The notes: generated by a model from the sequence alone, not told the origin. A stretch of DNA of 22,791 nucleotides from Piromyces finnis (GCA_002104945.1 MCFH01000159.1:1-22791); one strand, 5' to 3'; positions 11,501 through 22,750 are shown, numbered from the stretch's first letter. Program-made: numbers and translations.

Positions 11501-11655
11501 CTATATTACTTACAAATACATAAAATTGAATAAATTGGGAAAAAGATTTCAAGAACGATAGTGGCTTTCGAAGCCTTTTTTAAAAGAATATTTCTTTTAA
11601 CTAAGGCTTTTAATTGATTAAGGTAGTAACCCTTTAATAAGATTTCAAAATTCAT
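6423..11655 (-). CDS. Full-size ABCA-family ABC transporter (frameshifted as read)
   Basis: A membrane ATP-driven transporter of subfamily A, whose members typically move lipids; the substrate here is unknown. Exons: 11514-11655, 9874-11376 and 6423-9784. Corrected for five one-base breaks (near 8550, 8266, 8026, 7705 and 6784) the CDS is 5010 nt, or 1669 residues, normal for this family. Exon 1 is short; its ATG at 11655 opens a frame ending in GTAAGT, and splicing to 11376 joins in frame to complete the first membrane helix (about residues 31-54). Next come an extracellular loop (about 55-245) and about six further helices (250-447). Nucleotide-binding domain 1 has Walker A 549-557, Q-loop Q596, LSGGQ 643-647, Walker B D667/E668 and H699. 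A helix at about 887-908 starts the second membrane half. Nucleotide-binding domain 2 has Walker A 1387-1395, Q1433, LSGGT 1485-1489, D1509/E1510 and H1543, with an insertion of about 40 residues before its Walker A. All catalytic residues are present in both domains. The stop is TAG, which is uncommon in dictyostelids. Confidence 0.88.
9785..9873 (-). other. Intron inside the Walker A motif (right copy)
   Basis: An 89-bp GT...AG intron, phase 1, splitting the Gly codon that opens GHNGAGKTT of nucleotide-binding domain 1. It is the exact counterpart of 1208-1295. Confidence 0.92.
11377..11513 (-). other. First intron of the ABC transporter gene
   Basis: The donor GTAAGT at 11513 follows ...Ile-Leu-Cys-Ile. 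The acceptor is taken as the AG ending at 11377 (ATTAG), the first AG that keeps frame; the join makes a Phe codon and a continuous hydrophobic helix. Length is 137 bp, with a long T run (coding strand) inside. The donor is strong. The acceptor is inferred from frame. Confidence 0.75.
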
Positions 11656-11705
11656 TATAAAGTTTTTTTTTTAAAAATTCAATATAATATATATATTGTA
11701 GTATT
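11656..11705 (-). promoter_or_regulatory. Probable core promoter of the ABC transporter gene
   Basis: On the coding strand a TATA-like alternating AT tract (about 11685-11700) is followed by a homopolymer stretch and then the ATG with A-rich context. This order (TATA-like then homopolymer) is usual for dictyostelid promoters. In DNA this A/T-rich the call is weak. Confidence 0.3.
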
Positions 11706-13348
11706 TGAGTTGTTAAATAGGAATAATATAAGGAAATATTCATATTAATTATTTGCTCTTATATTTATTTAAAGTAATGACAATATACTAAAAATAATAA
11801 TAATATATTTACCATGTTTATTATTGATAATTTTTTTTTTCTTTTCTTTGTTTGTTTTTTTTATTTCTAATACTTTTTATTATTGATTAAAAAAATTTGT
11901 TTGTTTATTTTTACTTTTGTTAGTTTGTTTGTTAGTTTGTTTATTGCTTTCTATATCAATTCGTACATAAATCACACTAACAATTCCTTTTTTTTTTATT
12001 ATTTAATAAAAAAAAAAAAATTTTTCTTTTTTGATGTATTTATACTTTTTATTTTTTTAATATATTTTATTAAAATTTATTTAAATTTTAATTATTTCAA
12101 AACATTTAAAAGATTAATTCAATTGGTTTTTTTTTTTTTTTTAATCAAATTTAAACAAGAAGTATTTGAATTTGAATGAATTTTAAAATAAATACATTAA
12201 AATTATATAAAATATACAAATATACTTATAAATAAAACAAAAAAAAAGTAAAAAGAATGAATAAATACCTTTTCTTTTTTTTTTTTTTTTTGATTCTGCG
12301 GTACAATTTCAATCTGAAATTTAATTAACTTTTTTATTTCAATTATCCTGCTTTAAAATATTAGATCGATTGGTTGATATAAATTAAATTGTGTAACGTT
12401 GAGAAAAGTCAAAATTTTAATATTTTTGGTTTAGAAAAAGATGATGTCACAAAGAAAAAAAAGAAAGATGATATAATATGATGATAATGCTTTTATATGA
12501 ATTGATGATAAAACTTGTACTTTTCTTTTAATAATGATAGTTTTTTTATTTATTATTAACGTATATTTCATATTTAAAAATATAATTTAAGATTACTTGA
12601 TATAATTATCTTTTAATAAACACAAAATTTATCATCCATATAAAATGAAATGTTAAGAAGACATGTTTTTTTTTTTTTAAATTTATTATTAATAAATAAA
12701 AGTAACATTATATTCAACAATAGTCAATGAAAGATTTCATTTTTCATTTGTATTGAGTTTTTTTTTTTTTTTTTTTTTTGATATTTAATTTTGATTTAAA
12801 AAGAATTATAAAAAAAGTTATATAGGTTAACTCTATTAGGTTAGAATTCAACAAATTATTATTTTTGACACTTTTTTCTCGTTTAATATTGAAATTTCAA
12901 AAGAAAGAATTGTTTGTATTACTATCAACACCATTAATTACTTTATTATTATGAAAATTAAACTATCAATGATATATATGTTACTATTGCTATAAATTAA
13001 TTTTTTTATCTATTCTTCACATTATCAATGTCATTATTGTAATAAAATGAAATAACTAAAAAAGAGTTATTTATTAATAATTTGAAATTATTGAATATTT
13101 ATTTGTTTTATTTTTTATCAAAAATAAAAAAAAAAAAAAAAACTTATAATTAAATAAGTTTTTTAAATAAATAAATTATTTATAATAGCCATTGAATTTT
13201 TTTTTTATTTATTTTTACAATTTCATTCCGGTATTATAAGGTATTAAAATATGATGCTAAATCTAAAGTATTATTTTAGTTAAAAAAAAAAAAACTAAAA
13301 AAAACTTTTCATTTGTTGATATTTAAATTCTTTCATTTTCCTTTTTAG
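11706..13348. other. Intergenic region between the ABC and RING genes, no gene seen
   Basis: About 1.6 kb of A/T-rich sequence between the start of the ABC transporter and the end of the RING gene, both on the - strand. It holds many T runs (e.g. 11831-11840, 12127-12142, 12269-12290, 12759-12779) and a small hairpin at 13141-13160. Apparent frames such as 11883-12179 are poly-Phe/poly-Lys translations of homopolymers. No tRNA or conserved RNA was recognised. Confidence 0.6.
13141..13160. repeat. Short perfect inverted repeat (7-bp arms, 6-bp loop)
   Basis: AACTTAT at 13141-13147 is mirrored by ATAAGTT at 13154-13160. It lies about 190 bp past the RING gene stop codon. It could sit in the 3' untranslated region, but short A/T inverted repeats are expected by chance here. 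Confidence 0.35.
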
Positions 13349-15721
13349 TTACTGAGTAGAGGTATTATTATTATTATTATTATTATTAGTAGCAGAAGTA
13401 GTAGTAGTAGCATTATCGATAGTATTTTCAACAGTAGTATGATCTTCATTGGAAGAAGATAAGTTAAGATTAATAATATGTTCAGTAGCTTCTTCCAATT
13501 CATTCCTTATTGAAATATTAGAAGTATTATCATGTTCATCATCATTCAAAACGACAACTTCATTACTTTCTTCAATAGCATTTAAGTTACCTTGTTCTTC
13601 CGATTGATTATTATTATTATTATTATTTTCATCAGCTAAACTTCTTCTAATTGCTTCTAAAAGCATTAATTCTTCTAAATCATTTCCAAAGGTTTGAAGA
13701 GCTTTATAGTTAATTAGGATAATAAATTATAAATAATTAATAATTTAAAGTCATTATTTTCTTTATATAATTCAAAGTTATATACATATATTTGAATTTC
13801 TTACTATGATTACGATGTTGACGATTTGAACTTGAATTTGTATTTGAATGTGAATGGGAGTGAGGATGAGAACGTGAATGAGAATGTGAATTTTGATTTT
13901 CTATCGGTAATTGGAAAAAGGCATCTAATAAAGCTAGAGCTGCATTATTGCTATTTAATAAAAAAAAAATGTAAATTATTATATTTAAAAAAAAATCAAT
14001 TAAAATAATGTCTATAAAATATAATTTTATATTTTATTTTTTTAAAAATATTTACTTGACTTGAACATTAAAGTTTCTGACTCTCATAGCTTCATTATAA
14101 TAGGAAATATTTTAAAATAAAAATATTATTATTTAAAAGGATACATTACATATAATTATAAAATAACTATTAAATAATTATTACCTTCTAAACGTTGTTG
14201 TTCTCTTTGATGTTGTTCATATTTTAACATCCATCCTGGGTAAATATCATCTGTAATTATATATTATTATACGTTATTTTACACCAAAAAATCAATAATT
14301 TATATATAAAAAAAAAAAAAATAAAATAAAATAAAAATTAAAAGAATAAATAGTTTTAATTATTTATAATAACAAATATTCAATTAAAATTTATATATAT
14401 ATATATATATTAAAAAAAAAAAAAAACTATTTACCAGTAGATACAATATGTGGATCAGTATAACTAATACTATTCTTTCTTTTTTTTCCTGGGGTAGATC
14501 CTTGAGATAAAAGTTTTTCATATTCAGGATCATGTTCTTCCTTTGATTTTACCAAAATATTATATTGTTCATAATATTCTTCTGAATCAGGTGATAAGTA
14601 AGTAACACCAAAGTTTGATTGTACACAATATGGACAACTTTTATGTACATATGTATATAAATTCAATATTAAATAATATAAATAGAACAATGAATAAATA
14701 ATAATAATGAATAAATAAATAAATATGATATAGGATATATACCAAGTTGGCTCAGGATTTTGAAAAGTTCTTTTAATTTGAATAAAACATTCTGTACAGA
14801 TAGGTTGATCACAACAACGAGTATAATTTATATTTCTTGGATAATACTATTGATGAAAAAGAAAAAATGAAAATAAATATTTAGATATATTCAATTAGAT
14901 TTTATGTAATATACATATAATATGACAAATATAAAAATATATTTATTCATTTGTTCTATCTGATTTAGAAACTATATACTAATATATATATCATAATGAT
15001 CATAAATAATTTTTAACATTCTATTTTCAATAATTTCAAGATATTTATATATATATATAATAGAAAAATCGCTGGCTGGGCGAATAAAAAAATGAAAATT
15101 ATAAACAAAATTTATCATAATTAAAACACTTACCAAAAAACAAATTGGACATTCAATTGGATATTTGAAGAATTCTTCTTTTGAATAGAGAGGGTGTTCA
15201 GGTTCAACTTTTAATGAATTTTGATGAGAATCTGGAGTTATTGGAGAAGAAGAAGTGGAGGCGTCATCAACATCTGATTTGTATGAACCTCTTCTATTTT
15301 TCATTGAAGAAAATGAGCTATGTCTACTTCTTCTACGACTACTATCCAACGAACCCTTTCGTGAAACTCTTGTTTTAGAGCATTGACTTCCTGTATCATC
15401 GTTGTTTTCTGTACTACTTGCAATTGAAAGTGTTGGTTCATAGGGTTGGGTTGAAGGAATTGTTAAATTATCTGGTGTTGAAGTTGCTGAAGATGGAAAA
15501 GGATTATCAGAATAATCTTCCATTCCCTTATAAAAAGGACTAAGCTTCTTTTTTAAAATAAACTCTCTAACAACATCAATATCATATTCAGGTTGGGCTG
15601 TGTAAATTCCATGAGTAACTAATGATCCATAGTTTATTCGTTGATCGATAAATTCTTTACTTTTTTTTCTACGTGAATGTGAACTGTAGTCATCACTTCT
15701 TTTAGTATTTGAATTTCCCAT
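13349..15721 (-). CDS. RING-type E3 ubiquitin ligase, Sip5/DA2-like
   Basis: A probable E3 ubiquitin ligase related to yeast Sip5 and plant DA2. Seven exons join in frame: 15134-15721, 14743-14846, 14435-14637, 14185-14250, 14056-14089, 13805-13950 and 13349-13701; total 1494 nt, 497 residues, all junctions GT...AG with consistent phases. The protein begins MGNSNTK, an N-myristoylation-type start, which suggests membrane attachment. Residues 60-185 are Ser-rich and basic, likely disordered. The RING is at 191-235: CPIC (191-194), CC (207-208), CTEC (213-216) and CPYC (232-235), all cysteines with no His, in the CPICFLYYP...RCC...CTEC...CPYC pattern of the Sip5/DA2 family. A His-Ser repeat lies near 356-370. 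At 390-405 the A-x-x-x-S core with flanking acidic residues (EELMLLEAIRRSLADE) looks like a ubiquitin-interacting motif. The tail has poly-Asn runs. Stop is TAA. No frame breaks, unlike both neighbours. Family assignment is firm; substrate unknown. Confidence 0.87.
13360..13387. repeat. TTA/ATT trinucleotide repeat coding poly-Asn (RING gene C-terminus)
   Basis: An in-frame AAT/AAC run on the coding strand giving about eight asparagines just before the Thr-Ser-Thr-Gln end. A second run lies at 13604-13628. Such poly-Asn tracts are a hallmark of dictyostelid proteins. Confidence 0.8.
14847..15133 (-). other. First intron of the RING gene, unusually long with a GC-rich island
   Basis: 287 bp, GTAAGT donor and CAATAG acceptor, against 95-184 bp for the other five introns (13702-13804, 13951-14055, 14090-14184, 14251-14434, 14638-14742). 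It splits the RING between the first cysteine pair and the rest. It contains a 15-bp patch at 15070-15084 of which 12 bases are G or C, striking in this background. Confidence 0.85.
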
Positions 15722-17614
15722 TATAGACTATATATATTATTTTGAAAATGTCGAAAATTATTATATACTATTGGAATTTTGGATTATATAAATATATAAA
15801 TATATATTAATTCCTTTTTGTTATATTAAATAATAATAACAACAATAAATTGAATAAACTATTTATTTTTTCTTAAAAAATAATATTCAATTTAATGTTT
15901 TAAATTTCAAATGTTTTATTTTTATTTTATTTTTTATTTATATTTGTTAAGCTTTTTATAAATTTGTTATTTATTGTTTCTTCTTCTTCTTCTTCTTTCT
16001 TGTTTAATGTTTATTTATTTATTTTTTTTTTTGGGCAATTATACTGAAATGAAAAATGGAATTTTAATTTAAAATTTACAATTAAACTATGTTTTTTTTT
16101 TTTTTTGTTTGTTTATTTTGTTTGCATTTAAAATTTAGATAAATCTTTCCTTGTATATTCGTTTTTCCTTTCAATACATAATGTGAAAGAAATGGGAGAG
16201 AAAAAAAGTTTTAAAAATAATCAAAAGTTAAAGTAAAATAAAAAAAATAAAATAAAAATAAAAATTGTTATTATTATTGTTGTTATTGCTTTTAAAGAAA
16301 TTTGTTTCAAAGTATACTTTAGTAATTTTTTAAAAAAGAAAAAAAAAAGTATTTCTTATTTTTAAATACATAAATATATCTTACTCTTTTTTTTTTTTTT
16401 CTTTCTTCTCAATGTTGTTTTTTATATGTAGGCATTAAGTATTCGAAAAAAAAAAAAAAATTTTATTTACAAAATTGAAATTGTTCCAGTTTTTTGTCTA
16501 ATTATTGTTTTTTTTTTAGCAAAAAAAAACTCCCTTTTTGTCTTTAATTATATACTTTATATTATGATTATGATTAATGCCAAAGTAAAAGCTTCCTTTT
16601 TTTATAATAATTTCTAAACAAGTTCTAAGGTTCTTCATAAAAAAAAGTTCAAAAAATAATTTTTTTAATTAATTTATAATATATTAATTATATACTATTT
16701 AAAATAATAACCGAAATAAAATAAATAAATAAAAATTATATTAAATAATTCAATAATAATATTAATATTTATTTACAAATTTAGACTAATTATTTTTTTT
16801 ATAATAAATTTAAATGTTACAAATTATTTAATAATTAACATTTATATTCATTTATTTAATATAAATAAATTATTTAGTTAATTATTTATTTATCTATTGA
16901 TTTATTTATTCTTTGAATGTGGTTGCATTTGCTAATATATTATGAGTATATTGTAATATATATAAAAGCAATATATTTTTAAAAATTTAAACTTTAATTA
17001 CTATTAAAATGAAATTTTTAAAAAAAATAAAAGTGAATAATACATCATAAGGATAAAAAAAAAAAAAGTACAAAAGAAAGCCAGTTTTACGAGTTTTACT
17101 AGAGTATTTATTAAAAAAGGAAGCATGAAACAATAAGAAATTACTTATTAAAAAATACATTAGGAAAATATTATAGTAAAGAAATATATTTTATACCTTA
17201 ATTATTCTAGATAATATGGGAAATACTTAAACTACTTGTACTTTCAAAAATATATATTACTCTAATATCAATAAGCTTTTATTTAATTAATCATAGCAAT
17301 ATATTATATGAAAACAAACATAAAAATGTTGATAGTACACAATATCATAAAGATGTTAATTATTCTATTATATAGTAATGCAATGAACTTTTAATACTAT
17401 TTGTACTTTAAAAAAAACATTTTAATTAATCTTTATATGATTAAAAAAAGTTTATCAAAAACTTTTTAACAAGTAAATAATATTAATTATACACTATTAA
17501 TGTATATAGTTTTTGTTACTATTGTTTTATTTAATATACAAAAATTGTATTAAATAGCAATGTGAATATATTTTAAATATTAAAACTTTTTTCTCATAAT
17601 TAATGTAAATTATA
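15722..17614. other. Upstream region of the RING gene, no gene seen
   Basis: About 1.9 kb of A/T-rich sequence. It should hold the RING gene promoter near 15725-15820 (TATA-like alternating AT at about 15728-15736 and 15787-15808). It also has a TTC repeat (15977-15999), several T runs, a tandem 9-mer AGTTTTAC(G/T) at 17083-17100 and a weak direct repeat (17223-17250 and 17389-17416). No open frame with protein-like composition was found. Confidence 0.55.
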
Positions 17615-17884
<270 letters not shown>

Positions 17885-19429
17885 TAAAACAGAAATTAAA
17901 TTATTAAATATAAATTTTATTATAAAAGGATTTAACAAAAAGGAAAATGTAATTATTGTAAATATTTACATATATTTACATATTATAGGCTACGTCAAAA
18001 TAATAAATAACTGTCATGTTTCTAAAATCATATATATATAAAACGAATACTTTGAGTTGTTCAAAATTATTATATTAAAAAAAAAAAAAAAAGTTACAAA
18101 AAAAATGTATAATCTTTATAAATAATTAAAAATTACTTTTATCAAGTTAATTTTGTTTAGAGGAAATGTATATATATACTTTTTATTTAAATGTAATAAA
18201 ATCAAAAGTATTAAAAATAAAAATGGGTAATGTTTGATAAACAAGAAAAAGAAAAGGTATAAATGATAAATTAATTATATACATATTAGATTGTTAATAT
18301 AGATGAAATATTATAAGTGATTTTTAGATTATATAATGTTTATATGACTATTTCTTTTTATTCCTACTATTACAGATAGGTTTTTTTTTAAATACAAAAT
18401 ACTTTACATCAAATGCCCCATTTTGAATCACGTTATTACATTTAATTATGTAATATACATAGATAAATGCAATATAGAGTCAATGTAAAATTAATATATA
18501 TAAACAATTTAAATCATTATAATATTTCAACTTTATTTTAAAATTATTAATATATTATAATATATGTACTTCATATATTATTTAATAAACTATTGTTTTA
18601 ATAATTTTATCTTTTATGATGTTACTCAAATAGTTATCAAACTTTATATGTTATTTAAATTTATTGTATATAAAATAATAAATAAACATAATATATTAAT
18701 GTATATTAGAATATATTCATAATTAATATGTTCATATATTTATTCAATTTAAGAATACTTTCTAATATATTAAGTTTGGTAATACAAATTAATAATTTAA
18801 TATATTTATATTAAATGAATATATTAATTGACTGATTAGAATATAAACAATATATTAATATATATAATAGAATTAATCAATTTCATATATTATATATTTT
18901 GAACTTTTTTAGAATAATCAAAGTGTCAATAAGAAAGAGTAAGAAAAAAAAGCAAAAAAGGCAACAAAAATAATAAAAAAAAGAGTAATAATCTACTGGT
19001 AACTGGTAATTTTTTTATTACTAAGAATACATAAAACATGACTTCAGAGTAATAGAATTTGCATAAATAGAATTTGTATTTATTATTTCAATTCTAATAT
19101 TTTACTCTCTCTATAGTGTGTATTACCTAAAATTTTTAATTCTTCAAATTAATTTATTGTATAATATATTGTAATACATTGTAATATATTTATTATAAAT
19201 TTTATTTTGTGGTTTGTGGTATAAAACAAGTTTTTCTTTTTTTTATTTGTAAATATTATTAAAATATTAAAAATTTCAATTTTATTAATAAATAAAGTTT
19301 ATTATTAAAAAAATTTTTATAAACTAAAATTTTTATTTTTTTTTTTTTTTAACTTCTTTTTTTTTACTAAGCAAAAATCTTTATAGAGAGTATTTATTTA
19401 TTGTAATATTATTATAAAGGAAGGAACTA

Positions 19430-19466
19430 ACCACCACCATCACCACCACCACCACTACTACTACCC
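19430..19466. repeat. CCA/CTA trinucleotide repeat
   Basis: ACC/CCA units with one CAT interruption, then three ACT units. Translated it would be poly-Thr, poly-Pro or poly-His (+ strand) or poly-Gly (- strand, ended by TAG). There is no flanking open frame. Confidence 0.8.
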
Positions 19467-20299
19467 TTACATTTGTATAATCAAAGTACCAAAAAAAAAA
19501 AAAAGACTTCAAAATTTATTATTTTCTTTTTATTTTTATAATTAGTTTTAATTTATTAAGATAAAATCACATTTATTTATCATTATAATATTATTGTTAT
19601 TTTAATAATAAATAAATAAAAGAAAAATTAAGAAATTAATATTTATTTTCATTAGACTTTTTGGAAGAGGGTGAAAAGAAAAATATATTTTTATTTTATA
19701 ATATCCAATATTTAATTATACTATTTTTTTTTCTTTCCTTTTTTTTTTTTATCAAATTTGAAAGTAAAACCTCCAAGTTAAAAAAGAAAAAAAGAAAAAG
19801 AAATAATATATATACTTTAGATATCAAATATAATAATATTTATGATAAATTAAATTGAGTAAAATTTGTCAGTAAATATTTGATTAAACTGAATCCTTCT
19901 CGAATTATAATAAATAAAAAATTTTCAATAAATATAGATTATTATATATAATATCAAAATATACATTGAATTTTTTTTTTTTTTATCATCTACTTGACCG
20001 ATTTTTCAACATTTGCTTTGTAAAAAAATGTAAATATAGATATTTAAAAAACAAATATAGCAATAAAAGATTACTAACTCATAATATATATATATATTAT
20101 TGATTATTACTTATTCAGTGCAAGTAAATATTAGTGGAAAAGTAGAATAATATAAAGTATAAATCAATATTATTTTACATTTCAAATTTTCAAGTAGTAA
20201 TTCAATAAACAACAATTAATCTTTTTTTAAAAAAGAAAAAGGTTCAATCAAAATTCAAATATTTAATAAACTCGACTTTATATTTTTTAAAGTGATATT

Positions 20300-20557
20300 T
20301 GCTACAGTAAAAAAAAATATATATATATATAAAAGAAAATAAATAAATAAATAATAATATAAAAAAAAATTAAGTAAAAAATTATTACGAAAAAATTGTT
20401 CAAATAATAATAATATACTGGATAACAATAATAAACGAAAAATACATGCATCATTAAATACCTAATAAAACGGGAAAAAAAAATTTTTTTTTTGTTAAAG
20501 AAAACATAAATTTAATATAATTTAAAATAACATATTAATTTAAAATTCGCATAAATA
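20300..20557 (+). promoter_or_regulatory. Probable promoter and 5' leader of the MFS gene
   Basis: A TATATATATATAAAAG tract at about 20316-20333 is followed by AAATAAAT repeats. An A run and T run (20475-20493) and an A-rich leader come before the ATG at 20558 (context AATAATG). This resembles dictyostelid core promoters. The element positions are inferred only. Confidence 0.35.
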
Positions 20558-22373
20558 ATGAATACTAAAATGTTCAATTCGAAGAAGGATGGAAATGAAT
20601 TAAAATATACAGTAGACCAAGCCTTTTATCAAATTGGTTACGGTCCATTTCAACAAAATATGGCAATGCTTTCATGTGCTGGAATAGGTAATAAAGGATA
20701 CGTCATAATAAAGTGTTTTTTTTCTTTCAAAGTAAGGTTTTTAAATTTTTAATTAATTGGCATTTAAAAACATTTTAAAATAAAGGTTTAGGTTCATATC
20801 AAATAATATCATTTATAATAAATTTACCTAAAATAAAAGAGGCAATATCTTCAACGAATGATAATTTCATATGGGTTAATCCAATAATAGGACTATTTCT
20901 TTCTCAAATAATAGGAGGTTTTTATTGGACATATATAGGAAATAAATATGGTAAGTACAAATATACTTTGAACGTATTAAAAAATGTTATTCAAAAATAA
21001 ATGGATTATTTCTAATGTAAATAAAATTATATGTATATTTTTTAAAGGCCGTAAAAAAGCATCAATTTACAGTGTATTTTTAAATTTAGTTAATAATATT
21101 TCATTCTTTTTTTTACCAACTTCTACTGTATGGCTTAATATTCATGCTATAGTGTTAGGCTTTAGTATTGGTACTAATATATCAACTGATATTCAATGTT
21201 TAATGATTTTACATTATGTCAAAAAATCAAATCATCCCATTTAATATGTATTCTATACTGGAAATTAATAAGTGGTAAGTTTTAAAAATATAAATATAAA
21301 TGTACATGAAAAAAAAAAAAGGATTACTAATTCATGTTAATATTTTTTATAATTAATTAAATCATATATTTATTGAATAAATTTTGTTTACACCTTCTAT
21401 CCGTCGAATTATAATGTAGTAATGAGTGCATTTTTAGTTTCATTATTTGTTATTTCAGTAATGGGATTAAAAGCAGGAATATTATAAATTCAGTATTAGC
21501 ATTATCTGTTTTTTTAAGTAGAACAAGATGGCAATACGAATCACCAAGATATTTGGTGAAAGAACATCGTGCATACAGTGCTGCAGACACTCTCTATATA
21601 TTAGCTGAAAAAATAAAACAGAATTACCATTGGGTACACTTGATATGTATACAAAGGACAATATAAACAACAAATATGAGGCTAATTCATTGGAATGTTT
21701 TAAACCTTCCGAGCTTAAAAATAATTACATATTTATTGCAATGTCTTATAGTTTTTCGTATACAATGTTTACCTTATTAAATAATTTGGAAAGTCTTACA
21801 GAACAATTAAAAGAGACTTTTTCTGTATCCTTATTAGTTGTTTTCTTTGCTGTTATGGTCTTTACTGTTATTACTATATTCGCATAACACATCATCAATA
21901 TTACCATATAATAAAATATAATGATTATTACTCCTTTTTAATGACAGCAATGATATTGGTGTTTGGTGCTTCAAAGAATTGGATATTTGTTTCATTATCA
22001 TAACATTAATGACTATATCATTCTTTATATCAGCTCTTTGTCTTATTACTCAAGCCATTAATAATACTTCATCTAAATATAAACTTTCTGTACTCTCAAT
22101 GATTGGTTATTGTTTAGTATTTGCTGGTTTATCTCAAACAGTAATAAATGAAATTTTAAGTAATCAATTTAAACTGATTTCAGAATTCATTTCTTATTCT
22201 GTGCCTTCCTTACAGGTGTAGCAAACTTTTTAACCTTTAAGACTAGAAATTTCAATGAAATTACAAGAATTATATCCTTGAATGAATATGAAGAGTTTAT
22301 ACCAGAAGATAAGGATAAAATATATTACACTACAAATAAAAGATCTTCTTATACTTTAAAAATAAATTTATAA
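20558..22373 (+). CDS. Major facilitator transporter, SV2/SVOP/NiaP-like (frameshifted as read)
   Basis: A membrane transporter of the major facilitator superfamily, in the group with vertebrate SV2/SVOP and bacterial NiaP-type organic-ion or sugar transporters; the substrate is unknown. Exons: 20558-20687, 20786-20950, 21048-21274 and about 21427-22373. The first two introns (98 and 97 bp) are clean phase-1 GT...AG; the third (21275-21426) has a clear donor GTAAGT but a less certain acceptor. Features in order: YTVDQAFYQIGYGPFQQ (17-33), the family start before helix 1; GNKYGRKKA (about 95-103), the motif-A loop between helices 2 and 3; several helices; SPRYLVKEHRAYSA (near 21540), the conserved SPR segment after helix 6; then helices to about 22230 and a charged tail ending in TAA. 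Expected length is about 485-490 residues. One-base frame breaks lie near 21240, 21480, 21617, 21885, 21975 and 22205. As read it is non-functional; pseudogene or low-quality sequence. Confidence 0.72.
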
Positions 22374-22716
22374 GAAGCAATATATATATGCAAAAAAAAA
22401 AAAAAAAAAAAAAGTATTTATACAACAGGGTTTTTTCTTTTTTTATTATTTAGTGCTTTTTTTTTTTTTTTTAAATTATATTTATATATTAAATTTAAAT
22501 ATAAATCATAAAAAATAATTTGAAAAAAAAAAAAAAGAAGGAAAACAAAAGAGAAAATTAAACAAGTGAATTCAAAACAAAAACATTCTATTCATTTTAA
22601 ATTATAAATCATTTTTATCCATCTCAAATTTATTACCTATAATTTTTTATTATAATTATCATTAATATATTAATTTTTTTTAATTTTTTTTTTTTTTTAT
22701 TCTTTTTTTATACTAG

Positions 22717-22750
<34 letters not shown>

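Larger units (their letters stand above)
17885..20557. other. Intergenic region upstream of the MFS gene, no gene seen
   Basis: About 2.7 kb, mostly AT-only text with many TATATTAAT-like words (18530-18900). Less biased patches are at 18411-18431 (contains GCCCC and CACG) and 19430-19466 (CCA/CTA repeat). The last 250 bp contain A/T runs and TATA-like tracts suitable for the MFS promoter. The frame at 19661-19858 is Lys/Phe/Asn-rich low complexity and is not convincing. Confidence 0.55.

Noticed and set aside
11883-12179. 98-residue open frame, Phe/Ile-rich, on the + strand
   Set aside because: It is a translation of poly-T and A/T runs (poly-Phe, poly-Lys) between genes, with no domain, no splice context and no balanced composition.
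13826-14008. 60-residue frame on the + strand (Asn/Glu/Val repeats)
   Set aside because: It is antisense to the His-Ser repeat exon of the RING gene; the - strand exons join perfectly in frame and explain the sequence.
14847-15133. Intron-hosted C/D-box small nucleolar RNA
   Set aside because: I found no paired RUGAUGA and CUGA boxes with a closing stem on either strand; only the GC-rich patch is odd.
19661-19858. 65-residue open frame starting MEEGEKKN
   Set aside because: Apart from a few first residues it is Phe/Lys/Asn low complexity; the surrounding sequence is non-coding and lacks splice sites that would extend it.
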